Source: an uncultured bacterium (lineage in GTDB: Bacteria > Planctomycetota > JAJSAM01 > JAJVHW01). Taken from it: a stretch of DNA of 64,000 bases. Of the stretch, positions 45,159 to 53,763 are shown in pieces. The position numbers and the translations under genes are program-made. Position 1 is the stretch's first letter, and every line of letters starts with the position of its first letter. A model generated the notes under the pieces. It had not been told where the DNA came from. It saw only the letters and a list, made by a program, of their open reading frames with translations, and did no database searches. Location of the stretch: NCBI GenBank assembly GCA_937996235.1, contig CALKVK010000038.1, forward strand, positions 62,001-126,000, given 5' to 3'.

Positions 45159-45474
45159 CGCCCCTCGCCACGGCGCGCGGCCCGCGCGCCAGCGCCGTGG
45201 TGTCATTTCAGCACGCCGCGCGTGTCGGGCGGGACAGCGAAATCCCGCGTGGCCTAGGCGCCGGCCCAGGCGCGACCGTGCGCGGTCGACCGTCCGGTCG
45301 CTCGAGATGCCGCCGTCGCGCCGGCCGCGAGCGCCGCGGCAGCCGGACGGCGCGGTCACGCACACGCGCGCTGCGGAGGTGACGAGGTCGCAGCGCCTCC
45401 GCCGCCGGGCGGTTGAGGTCTCGCGCTCCCGCGGCCGGACCGGCTGCGGGAGCGCTGTCGATGGCCCCTCGTCG
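45159..45474. other. gap without a supported gene
   Basis: No gene can be supported in these 316 bases between promoter block A and the stop of small gene B. Near 45353 the plus strand can be read as PDGAVTHTR, faintly like the DPDGAVASHAR motif at the end of the protease C-terminal domain. It may be a decayed fragment, but the match is too short to call. Confidence 0.3.
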
Positions 45475-45927
45475 CTACGACGGGTTCTGGTTCACGACGC
45501 TAACGCCGGAGGCCAGCACACGGGCCGGCGTCGAGTCGTCGTAGAGCTGCAGCGAACAGTCGTTCGTCGAGGAGTTCGTGAATGGCCCGAGCGTGCACGT
45601 CGCGGTGCTGGCCACGGTCTGCGGATTGGGGGGAAGCGATGGAGTGCTGGCGCCGACGCCGCCGAGCACCGTCGGGTCCGAAGCGCTCGGCGCGTAGACC
45701 CGAACGCCCACGGTGCACACGTCCTCCCAGTTCGCGGGCGGGGTGAAGGTGCTCGTGCCGTTCACACCGTTGGCCTGTCCCGGGCACGGCTGCATCGCCG
45801 AAGTTCCGAGGTTCACGCCGCTCGTGTTCGTCGCCGTCACCGTGAACTGCACGGGCTTCGGCCGTCCGTTCGAGAACGTCACCCCAGTCAGCGGCGTACC
45901 GCCCGGTTTCCGATGTCCTTGCGTCAT
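45475..45927 (-). CDS. small beta-rich protein B, family unknown
   Basis: The 150-residue paralogue of protein A starts at ATG 45927. The first 23 residues are the same apart from the ending. The rest aligns throughout, with conserved WEDVC, PPNPQTVASTATCTLGPF and the end SVVNQNPS. Strand-like segments with Cys pairs suggest a disulfide-stabilised beta fold. No signal peptide, enzyme motif or known domain is seen. It is divergent from protease B and sits behind promoter block copy B. Confidence 0.72.
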   Translation of the reverse strand: MTQGHRKPGGTPLTGVTFSNGRPKPVQFTVTATNTSGVNLGTSAMQPCPGQANGVNGTSTFTPPANWEDVCTVGVRVYAPSASDPTVLGGVGASTPSLPPNPQTVASTATCTLGPFTNSSTNDCSLQLYDDSTPARVLASGVSVVNQNPS

Positions 45928-45933
45928 CGTTCT
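45859..45933 (-). repeat. 75-base constant block, copy B
   Basis: One mismatch in 75 bases against 44750-44824. The block includes six bases before the ATG. Recent gene conversion or strong RNA-level constraint on the translation start could explain it. Confidence 0.9.
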
Positions 45934-45950
45934 GCGCTCCCGCGCCGGGC

Positions 45951-46187
45951 TCACCCCGGCGCCTTCAGGCGCGCTCCGGCCCCCCGCCCGGACCTGCGGC
46001 GCGCGTCCGGCCGGCACGGTCGCCGGCCACCCTCCCCCACGCGCGGCGCGGCGCCCCACGGGCACCGCCTCCTCCGTCGCGCCACTCCGTGCGGAACGTC
46101 TCCGTGAGGCGAGTCGATGCGGTCTGCGCCGGCACGTCTCCACCTCCCGGCCACCGGGAGCCCGACGCGCACCGGACGTTCGGCCAT
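45951..46187 (-). CDS. possible upstream ORF in the leader of small protein B
   Basis: From ATG 46187 after GGCGAAGGAGGCGCGAG a 78-codon Arg-rich frame (MAERPVRVGLPVAGR) ends 23 bases before small gene B. Position and start context repeat those of the leader frame of gene A, but the residues do not align. Its status is uncertain. Confidence 0.22.
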   Translation of the reverse strand: MAERPVRVGLPVAGRWRRAGADRIDSPHGDVPHGVARRRRRCPWGAAPRVGEGGRRPCRPDARRRSGRGAGARLKAPG

Positions 46188-46237
46188 CTCGCGCCTCCTT
46201 CGCCCTGTCGAGCGGAGCCCGCGCCGCGGCATTTCGA
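46185..46237 (-). promoter_or_regulatory. shared ECF-type promoter/RBS block, copy B
   Basis: CGAAATG, 14 bases, CCGCTCG, 3 bases, GGGCGAAGGAGGCGCGAG, ATG, aligned without gaps to copies A and K. Positions 46238-46507 between this block and protease B show nothing else that I can name. Confidence 0.55.
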
Positions 46238-46507
46238 TCCAGGCGCGGATCCCCGGCGCGCGCCCGCGACGGACGCCGCGTGCCGCAGTAGAACACGGCT
46301 GCGGCAGCGGTCGGCGCGGCCAATTCCGACGCGCCGCCCGCCGCCCGTCCGTTCGCGGTGCTCCCGTGCGCGCGGCGCCCCGGACGGACGTGGCCGTGGG
46401 AACGGTGGAGACCTCGCGGGCCGCGCCATGCCGTGGCTGCGCGTCGGGCCCCCGCGGTAGCTTCGCGGCGCGGTCGCGCAACGTCGCACGCCGTCGAGAC
46501 AAGAGCC

Positions 46508-47743
46508 ATGTCGAGCGCGCCCCCGCCATCGGACTGTCCGTCCTCGCCGCCCCCGCGGATCGACCTGTGGCCCGACGGCCACGGGCAGGCGCCCTGGCAT
46601 CAGAACGTCGGCGGCGGCGGGCAGGCGTGCACGGCGTTCGCGGTGGGCGCCGCCGCCTACTGGCTCACGCTGCGGCGCGACGGCGCGGACCCCGGCATCC
46701 CGGACTTCCCGTTCCTCTACAACAACGAGGCCTTCGTCACCGACGGCGTGGTGCGCTTCATGCGGCGCCACGACCGGGGTGGGCACCCGGAGCCGCTCGG
46801 AGCGTTCAACATCCGCGCGGCGGCGCGCGTCGCGAGCGTCTTCGGCGTGCCGTTCCTGCCGCACGACACGCCCTACGAGCGGCTGCGCTTCCAGTTCACA
46901 GAGGCGCCTTCGTACGAGCGCTTCGACGCGGCGTGCGCGCGCCGCTTCGTGTTCCAGCAGCTCTTCCCGCCGCCCATGGTGGACCCGAACGACGGGGAGG
47001 TGCGGTTGCACGCGCCGCAGGCGGACTCCCGCCACGGCGTGCTGCGCGCGACGCTCGCCGCGGGCCGTCCCGTCGTGGTCGGCTACGTGATCCCGCGCGA
47101 TCTGAGCATCTCGAAGGCAGGCGACCTCGCGCCGATGTCGCCCATCTCGGACGACGAGCCGCCGTCGCACGCCGTACTCGTGGTCGGCTACGACGACGCG
47201 GCGCAGCGCTTCCGGTTCCGCAACTCGCTCGGTCCCGAGTGGGGCGCCGGCGGCTACGGCACGATCCCCTACGACCGCATCGACAGCCGCGCAGCGACGT
47301 TCGGGTTCGTCTGCCTGCACCCCACGGATGCGCGCATCCGACCGCGCGTGATGTTCCGCAGTCTGACCATCCGGAACGACGCGGGCGCGGCGGACGTGGA
47401 GGTGATGGCGTTCGACGGCGTGCGGCGCTTCCTCGGAAGCGTGCGCCGGCACGTCCCGGCGGGCACGTCACACGTTGCGACACCCGTCCGGTGGCTCGAC
47501 ACGTACCGGCTCGAGGTCGTGGTGACGGCGACGGAGCCGGGCGGCCCATGTCCGCGCGGACTGACGCTGCGGGTGGACGACCCCGACGGCGCGGTGGCGT
47601 CCCACGCCACCATTGCGATCCCTGCGCAGCCGACGGCGCCGCTCTGCGGTCGCCTCGACGGGCTCGCCGACCGCCCGCTGCCGACGGAGTGCGTGCCGCA
47701 CCTGCCGGGAGAGCATCCGGAGCTACCGACGCAGCGGCCCTGA
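46508..47743 (+). CDS. papain-like (C1-type) cysteine protease B with C-terminal beta domain
   Basis: The 411-residue paralogue of protease A starts at ATG 46508. Catalytic residues: Gln32 (HQNVGG), Cys41 in GQACTAFAVGAAAYW, His221 in SHAVLVVGYDD, Asn239 in RNSLGPEWGAGGYG. The Cys62 of protease A has no equivalent here, which points to the CTAFA cysteine as the nucleophile in both. The C-terminal beta domain (VMFRSLTIRNDAG to DPDGAVASHA) is kept. There is no export signal. The gene ends in a Pro-rich stretch, then the orphan domain at 47788 follows in another frame. Confidence 0.88.
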   Translation: MSSAPPPSDCPSSPPPRIDLWPDGHGQAPWHQNVGGGGQACTAFAVGAAAYWLTLRRDGADPGIPDFPFLYNNEAFVTDGVVRFMRRHDRGGHPEPLGAFNIRAAARVASVFGVPFLPHDTPYERLRFQFTEAPSYERFDAACARRFVFQQLFPPPMVDPNDGEVRLHAPQADSRHGVLRATLAAGRPVVVGYVIPRDLSISKAGDLAPMSPISDDEPPSHAVLVVGYDDAAQRFRFRNSLGPEWGAGGYGTIPYDRIDSRAATFGFVCLHPTDARIRPRVMFRSLTIRNDAGAADVEVMAFDGVRRFLGSVRRHVPAGTSHVATPVRWLDTYRLEVVVTATEPGGPCPRGLTLRVDDPDGAVASHATIAIPAQPTAPLCGRLDGLADRPLPTECVPHLPGEHPELPTQRP

Positions 47744-47787
47744 CTCCGACCGCGGCACGGGCTCGTGTCGAGGTCCCGTGGAGAGTA

Positions 47788-48170
47788 GTGCTTGCCGACA
47801 TCCGGCGGGCGCCTGTGATGTTCGAGGAGCTACGCGTCGTCAACGACAGCGGCGCGGCCACCCCGATGGCGGTGGCGGCGTTCGACGGCCGCGGTGCGCT
47901 GCTCGGCGTGCACGCGGCGCAGGTCGCTGCGGGTGCGACGCACGCCGCGCGGCCGCCGCGCTGGTTCGACGTGTACCGTTTCCAGATCTCCGTCGGCCCG
48001 GACGGCGCGGCGCGGACGCTGCGCGTGCGCGTGGACGATCCCGACGGCGCGTGCGCGTCGGCCGTCGAGGTGCGCGTGGCCGCGGATCCGGCCGACGCGC
48101 CGGGTGCGCGGGTGTTCGCGAGCGGCAAACGGGTCCTGCGCCACGCGACGGGCCTGACCTGCGCATTGCT
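47788..48170 (+). pseudogene. orphan copy of the protease C-terminal beta domain
   Basis: From GTG 47788 the frame encodes VLADIRRAPVMFEELRVVND, then PRWFDVYRFQISVG and RVDDPDGACASAVEVRVA. This aligns over its full length with the C-terminal domain of proteases A and B. No protease domain precedes it in frame, and no stop occurs until 48627, inside antisense small gene C. It looks like a tandem domain copy left after rearrangement of protease B, or a standalone domain gene that has lost its end. Confidence 0.55.
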
Positions 48171-48216
48171 CCGCCGCCGACGCGTCGGCGCCGGAGCACT
48201 GCGGGCCCGCGGCCGG

Positions 48217-48700
48217 CTACGTGGGGTTCTGCGCGATGACGGCGCTCTGCAGCGCCTCCTGCGGTCCCGCGGCGTCGAAGAGGCGGAACGCGGAGTCCGG
48301 CGCGGTCGGAGCGGAGAACGGTCCCAGACTGCAGTTCGCCGTGCTCGCGACCGCGCGCGGGTTGGGCGGGATCGGGTTCGGTGTCGAGACGCTGCTCGTG
48401 GCGAGCTGGTAGCTGCGCGGCGGTGTGGCGGAGTCGAGCGCGAAGACGGCGACGTCCACCTCGACGAACTCCTCCGAGATAAGCCCCGACTGCGTAAGTC
48501 TCGACGTCGTCGTGGCGTTCACCGGCGCCACCGCGACGCTGGATGGCCCCTGCCGCACGCAGTTCGGGTCGTCCGCCGTCGCGTGGGACTGCGCGGGCTT
48601 TGGTCGTCCGTTCGAGCGCCGGACTGAGGTCGGCGGCGATCTCGCAGGTTGCGGCGTCGGTGCGAGAGCGTTCTGGTCGCGTCCTCCCGCTGCCTGCTCA
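48217..48700 (-). pseudogene. small beta-rich protein C, third paralogue without a start codon
   Basis: The frame ending at 48217 reads SNGRPKPAQSHATAD, later PPNPRAVASTANCSLGPF and the end SAVIAQNPT, aligning with small proteins A and B. The usual MTQGHRKPGG start is missing, and I find no ATG, GTG or TTG between the CHAT gene end and the conserved part. Its frame is +1 to the CHAT gene, whose last codons run over a G6 tract (48709-48714). Loss of one G would fuse the two into one protein. So it is either a decayed gene, or a C-terminal domain reached by frameshift. Confidence 0.5.
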
Positions 48701-51685
48701 GTCCGGCGCCCCCCAGAGCACCCATCCGGCCCAGAACCGTTCGTCGTGCCAGCGCGGATCGGCGGCGACGACCTTCTGTGCGCGGCGCAGTGCCTCTGCG
48801 GCGCCCAGGTCCCCGTCGCGCCACGCAGCGTAGAACTCGTGCATGAGTCGTGCCGCGGCTGCGTCGTCTGCGCGCCACAGGTTGGCAAGCACGCAGCGGG
48901 CACCCGCCACGAGCAGAGCCTGCGGCACCCCCACTGCGCCCTCACCCTCGACCACGCGCGCCCCCCCCAGATCGCACGCCGAGAGAGTCACGAGGTCGGC
49001 GCTGATCCGCTGCGCGGCGAGATCGAGCGCCGATGCGCGGCCGGGAGCATCTGCGGACGAACTCAGCGCGAGCGCCGACTCCCAAGGATCGCCGCGGTCC
49101 ACGACACCGTGAGATGCGATGTGGACGACACGCCACGGCTCGGGTCGCGCGAGCGCTGCGAACAGGGCCGCCGGCGTCGCGTCGGTTCCCAGCAGTTCCG
49201 TCTTCGGCTCCGCAATGTCCGCCACTTCCGCGCGCGTCCCCGGCAGCGGCACCAGGCGATCCGCCGGGGTGTAGACCGGATCGCCGAGCGCGAGCGCGTC
49301 ACGGTTCGTGCACGCCGGCAGCGCGCGGAGGTCGCACAGCAGCGACCCCGAAGGAACGAACGCACACGCGCGCTCGCCGAAGAGTTCGCCGAGTGGCGCG
49401 CTCGTGAGACCGCCATCCGGAGCGACGAGGACTCGCTTCACGGCCACATCCAACGCCAGCGGGACGACCAGCGCCGCGCGGAGTCGATCCAGTGCCGCGG
49501 CGCGCGCCGCGGTTCCGGCGCCGCCGGACGGACGGAGCAACCGCACGTCGTCGCGCCAGACGTCTGCGCTTGGCAGTTCCGCGAGCCGCAGCCCTGAGCC
49601 GGTCAGCACCAGTGCGATGGTGAGATCCGGGAGGACCCGATACAGCACGAGCGCCTCGTGTTCGCGCAGCGCCGCGCGGATCGCGGACGCGGCGGCGGGA
49701 GACGGATAGACGAGGCGCGCCGCGATGCGCCCCTCTCGACCAAGCCGCTCCGTTGCTTCGCGCTCGGCGCGCACGGCGCTCGCCAGCGCGATCCGACGCT
49801 CCGCGCGCAGCGCGAGAGGAGAGTCCGCGCAGACGGCTTCGCGAAGAGCCAGTTCCGCGGACGCGCGGTCACGCCGCAGGAGGTCGGTCCTGGCCAGCAG
49901 CTCCGGCGGCAGCGACGCGCGTGCGAACGCCGTGCGCCCGCGTAGCCCATCGAGAAGCGCCCCCGCACGGCCCGCCTCCACGAAGTACAGCGCAGCGTCG
50001 GCATCCCGCAGCGCGAGCGCGGCTCGGAGGCCGACGTCGTAGCAGCGCGCCCAACGCTGCCGCGTGGAGGCAGCCTCGCTGAGCGCGACGTCGCGGACCA
50101 GCGGCGGGAGCGCATCGACTGCGAGCCGCGCCTCCGCGAGGGCGCCGGCGGGGTCGTGGGATGCCAGCAGCGCGCGCGCCAGTTCGCAGCGCGCGCTGAC
50201 GAGGTCGCTCCGCTGACCGAGCGCGTCCGCGGCATCCCGTGCGCTCCGCAGGACCGGGAGCGCGCCCGCGACATCCCCGCTGTCCAACAGAGCGCGACCG
50301 AGCTCCCGCTGGGCATGCGGTATCACTTCGCGATCCGGCAGCGCCGTCGCCGCGTCGATCCCCTCGCGCAATGCCGCGAGGGCCGCGTCGGAGCGGCCGA
50401 GTTCGACGAGGCAGTACGCAGCCAAGAGGCCCGCACGAAGGCGGAGCGTCTCGTCGGGGACCGCGGCAAAGTGGTCGGCTGCGGCGCTGTACGCCTCGCG
50501 CGCGCCATGCCAGTCGCCGTCCGCGCCACGGATCGCTCCGAGAGCGCCCGCCGCGCGACCGGACGCGAGCGGATCGCGGTCTTCCGCCGCGCGCGAGGCC
50601 AGTTCCCTCTGCGCCGCCGACGCCCCGTCGACGTCACCGGTAAGCAGGCAGGCGCTGGACTGAGCCGCTAGAAGCCTTCGTATGCGCGCCTCGCGGTCAT
50701 GCGGCTCCAGGGGCGTCGACGCTGCAAGCAACAACTCGTGCGCGCGATCAAGCGCGGCGCGAGCCTCCGCCGCCTCTCCGAGTCGAAGACTCAACTCGCC
50801 ACGGTTCATCAGGAGGTCCAGTCGCCGCACCTGTAACGCCGACGAGCGCGGCGCACGGTCGAACGCCGCGCTCGCTCGCTCGAGCAGCGCTGCCGCGTCC
50901 GAGTACTGTCCCTCCATGTAGTGGGCAACGGCCACGTTCGTGAGGGCCTGTCCCTCTGCCTCCCAGCTCTGAAGCCGGTGCGCCAGATCGGCAGCCCGTG
51001 CGTACGCGCTCCGCAGCGCGTCCACGTCGAGAGGATCCTGGAGTGCCTGCCCCTCCACCATCGACGCTTCGAGCGCGCCGGCCGTCCAGCCGAGTTCCAG
51101 GCAGCGCTCGGCCACTCGGCGCGCGAGAGCTGCCGCCTCCTCGCCGCGTCCCACGGCGGCGAGCGCCGCCCCGCGCGACCTCAGGAGTTCAAGGGCGAGA
51201 CAGGTGTGGGGTAGCGGGGCAGCAGCCGGCTCGTCGGTCAGCGCGATCACGCGCTCGTCGTCGCCGGCGACGGTGAAGAACGCCAGCCGCGCGTCGTACT
51301 CGGCGCGCCGCGGAGCGCGTGCCGGTTCCGTAGCGAGGTACGCCGGGAGCCCGTCCCACCGCGGGCCGGAGCCTGCTGCGGCGAACGCCTTCGCGACATC
51401 CGCCGCGCCGCATGCGAGCCATGCGTCCGCGAAGATCCACGGGTCGAGCACCGGGTCCGCCGCGATCGCCGCGACGAGTGCCGCGAACGGTTCCGCGTCG
51501 CCGCGCGCGAACGCCGCCTGCGCCTCGGAGACGAGCTGTCGCGCGTCGAGGGGCGGAGCATCGGCTGCGGATGCCGACGCGCCCGCGGGCTGCTCGTGCG
51601 GTTCCTCCTGCGCCCGCGCCGCGCCCGGCCGCACGCCACCCGCGAGCGCGAGCAGCAGCGCGGCCGCGGACACGGCGCGGCGCAT
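48698..51685 (-). CDS. secreted TPR-CHAT caspase-like protease
   Basis: The 995-residue protein starts at ATG 51685, one base overlapping the kinase stop. A signal peptide is clear (MRRAVSAAALLLALAGG, cleavage near ARAQ). About residues 50-620 are helical TPR-like repeats. The C-terminal CHAT domain has the catalytic dyad His859 (VHIASHG) and Cys904 (TLSACDLGG), plus GVPQALLVAGARCVLANLWR and the end FWAGWVLWGAPD. CHAT proteases are caspase relatives used in separase-like, Craspase and other defence or signalling roles. Here a secretion signal, not a nuclease partner, suggests action in the cell envelope. It is probably controlled with the kinase it overlaps. Confidence 0.92.
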   Translation of the reverse strand: MRRAVSAAALLLALAGGVRPGAARAQEEPHEQPAGASASAADAPPLDARQLVSEAQAAFARGDAEPFAALVAAIAADPVLDPWIFADAWLACGAADVAKAFAAAGSGPRWDGLPAYLATEPARAPRRAEYDARLAFFTVAGDDERVIALTDEPAAAPLPHTCLALELLRSRGAALAAVGRGEEAAALARRVAERCLELGWTAGALEASMVEGQALQDPLDVDALRSAYARAADLAHRLQSWEAEGQALTNVAVAHYMEGQYSDAAALLERASAAFDRAPRSSALQVRRLDLLMNRGELSLRLGEAAEARAALDRAHELLLAASTPLEPHDREARIRRLLAAQSSACLLTGDVDGASAAQRELASRAAEDRDPLASGRAAGALGAIRGADGDWHGAREAYSAAADHFAAVPDETLRLRAGLLAAYCLVELGRSDAALAALREGIDAATALPDREVIPHAQRELGRALLDSGDVAGALPVLRSARDAADALGQRSDLVSARCELARALLASHDPAGALAEARLAVDALPPLVRDVALSEAASTRQRWARCYDVGLRAALALRDADAALYFVEAGRAGALLDGLRGRTAFARASLPPELLARTDLLRRDRASAELALREAVCADSPLALRAERRIALASAVRAEREATERLGREGRIAARLVYPSPAAASAIRAALREHEALVLYRVLPDLTIALVLTGSGLRLAELPSADVWRDDVRLLRPSGGAGTAARAAALDRLRAALVVPLALDVAVKRVLVAPDGGLTSAPLGELFGERACAFVPSGSLLCDLRALPACTNRDALALGDPVYTPADRLVPLPGTRAEVADIAEPKTELLGTDATPAALFAALARPEPWRVVHIASHGVVDRGDPWESALALSSSADAPGRASALDLAAQRISADLVTLSACDLGGARVVEGEGAVGVPQALLVAGARCVLANLWRADDAAAARLMHEFYAAWRDGDLGAAEALRRAQKVVAADPRWHDERFWAGWVLWGAPD

Positions 51686-53709
51686 CAGTCCGACTCCTTG
51701 ACGGCGCGGTCGTGCGCCGCGGCCTGCGCGGCTGCTTCGGCGCCCCGCGCCGCCTCGAGCCACGGTTCCGAGTCCGCGAGGCCGAGCGCGGTGAGGGCGG
51801 TCTCCATGACGGCCCACGCGCGCGCGCTCGACGGGTCGCGGTGCACTGCGGCCGACGCGACGCGGTACGCGGCGTAGTCGAGCCCGGCGTCGAGCAGTGC
51901 CTGGGTCTCGAGGTGGCAGCGCGCGCGCGGCATGCGGTCGCCGCAGAAGCGTGCCACGGCGTCGAGCTGCTCCGCGGCGGCATCGTCCGCGACCACTTCG
52001 AAGGTGGCGTCGAAGCGCGCGCCGCTCGGCGCCTCGTAGCCCCACGCCACGCTGTCGCCGGCCGACAGCGCGTCGCGCACGGCCGCGGGGAGCGCGAGTT
52101 CGTTCACCGGCCGCTCGGGCTCGAACGGCAGCGAGGCGAGTTCCTGCGCGCCACGGCGGAACACGATCCGGCCGCCCGGCTCGTACTCGTCGGTCACGTC
52201 GACGCGCACCTGGTCCAGGTCGCTGCGGCGGACCTTGCCGCGCGGGAAGAGCGGCAGCACGACGTCGTGGGACTCGCCGCGCGTGCGCGGCGAGTCGAGG
52301 GCCGCCACGGTCAGCCCGACCTGCTCGCCGAGCAGGCGGAGCGCGGCGAGGTCGTCCGGATTCTCCGGCACCATCACGAGCTGGAAGGTCGGCGCGCCCC
52401 CGGCGTCCGCGGTGAACGGCAGGGGATCCATGCGCCAGCCGTCCTTGACGAGCTCCAGGCGGTGCTCGCCGCGGGCGACCTCGACGTCCGCGAGCGGCGT
52501 GGTGCCGTGCGAGGCGCCGTCGATGCGCAGCTCCGCCGGCGGCACGCTGCGCACGGTCAGCCGCGCGGGACGTGTCGCGAGGGCGTGGACGCCGAACGCG
52601 GCCAGCACGAGCGCCGCCGCGGCGGCGGGGACGAACGGACGCACGCGCCGCGCGACGTGCCGCACCTCGGAGACGGGGCGCCCCTCCACTCGGCGTCCCT
52701 CCGCGTGCGCGAGCAGGTCGTCGCGCAACTCGGCAGCGCTCTGATAGCGGTCCCCCGAACGCTTCTCGAGCGCCTTCATCACGATGCCGCAGGCCTCGGC
52801 CGGCACGCCGGGCGCGACGTCCGCGAGCGGGTCGGGCCGCTCGCGGAGGATCATGCGCAGAAGCGCCATCGGCTCGTCCGCCAGGAACGGACCGCGCCCC
52901 GCGAGCACCTCGTAGAGCGACGCGCCGAGCGCGTACACGTCGGTGCGCCCGTCGATCTCGCTCGCCTGCCCCATCACCTGCTCGGGGCTCATGTAGAGCG
53001 GGGTGCCGAGCGCCTGGCCGGTCACGGTCAGCCGCTCCGCGGTGATGCTCCGCGCGAGGCCGAAGTCGGCGAGCAGCATGCGCCCGTCGTCCGCGACGAT
53101 CACGTTCGACGGCTTCACGTCGCGGTGCACGATGCCCGCCGCGTGCAGCGCGGCGAGCGCGTCGGCGACGCCGGCCATGCTGCGGAACAGCGTGCGGGAG
53201 TCGCGGAACGCGCCGTCGCGGGCGGCGTCGGCGAGGGTGCGGCCCGGCACGAGCTCCATGGCGTAGTAGGGCTGCCCCTCGAACTCGCCGGCCTCGTAGA
53301 TCTCGACGATGTGCGCGTGCCGCACCTGCGCGCAGGCGCGCGCCTCGCGGCGGAAGCGCAGACGCGCGTCGGCGTCGAGGTCGATGCCGGCCCGCAGCAC
53401 CTTCAGCGCGACGTTGCGCCCGAGGTCGCGGTGGACGGCCTCGTAGACGACCCCCATCGCCCCGCGGCCCAGCTCACGGAGCAGTGTGTAGGGCCCGAAC
53501 GGCCGCGGCAGGAGCGCGGCCTCGCGCGGCTCGAGCAGCGCGTCCAGGGCGTCCTCGGTCGCGAGCAGGCGCTGGAACTCCGCCTGCTCCTCGGCGTTCA
53601 GGCGCTCCGCGTACGTGTCGAGCGCGATCGGCTCGCCTCGCGCACGCCGGTGGTGGTGATCCTCCAGGCACGCGGCCAGGACCTCGTCGCGGATCAGCTC
53701 GTCGCGCAT
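51685..53709 (-). CDS. transmembrane Ser/Thr protein kinase with PEGA-like domain
   Basis: The 674-residue protein starts at ATG 53709. After a 70-residue N-terminal helical region comes a Hanks-type kinase: GRGAMGVVY (P-loop), Lys103 (VALKVL), HRDVKPSN (Asp197) and DFGLAR (Asp215). One transmembrane segment lies near 362-384. Outside it is a PEGA-like domain (RLTVRSVPPAELRIDG, HGTTPLADVEV), then about 200 residues of beta and helix. All catalytic residues are present. It follows the ECF sigma gene by 54 bases that contain its own promoter block, and it overlaps the CHAT gene. It probably senses an envelope signal. Confidence 0.94.
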   Translation of the reverse strand: MRDELIRDEVLAACLEDHHHRRARGEPIALDTYAERLNAEEQAEFQRLLATEDALDALLEPREAALLPRPFGPYTLLRELGRGAMGVVYEAVHRDLGRNVALKVLRAGIDLDADARLRFRREARACAQVRHAHIVEIYEAGEFEGQPYYAMELVPGRTLADAARDGAFRDSRTLFRSMAGVADALAALHAAGIVHRDVKPSNVIVADDGRMLLADFGLARSITAERLTVTGQALGTPLYMSPEQVMGQASEIDGRTDVYALGASLYEVLAGRGPFLADEPMALLRMILRERPDPLADVAPGVPAEACGIVMKALEKRSGDRYQSAAELRDDLLAHAEGRRVEGRPVSEVRHVARRVRPFVPAAAAALVLAAFGVHALATRPARLTVRSVPPAELRIDGASHGTTPLADVEVARGEHRLELVKDGWRMDPLPFTADAGGAPTFQLVMVPENPDDLAALRLLGEQVGLTVAALDSPRTRGESHDVVLPLFPRGKVRRSDLDQVRVDVTDEYEPGGRIVFRRGAQELASLPFEPERPVNELALPAAVRDALSAGDSVAWGYEAPSGARFDATFEVVADDAAAEQLDAVARFCGDRMPRARCHLETQALLDAGLDYAAYRVASAAVHRDPSSARAWAVMETALTALGLADSEPWLEAARGAEAAAQAAAHDRAVKESD

Positions 53710-53758
53710 GCTGCGCCTCCTCCGCCCACAAGAGCGGAATCCGCCGCAGGTCGTTTCA
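53707..53758 (-). promoter_or_regulatory. shared ECF-type promoter/RBS block, kinase copy
   Basis: TGAAACG, 14 bases, CCGCTCT, 3 bases, GGGCGGAGGAGGCGCAGC and the kinase ATG. It matches copies A and B without gaps, and the copy nearest the ATG is base-for-base the same as copy A over 21 positions. The neighbouring ECF sigma factor is the natural candidate to read it. Confidence 0.6.
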
Positions 53759-53763
53759 GCGTC

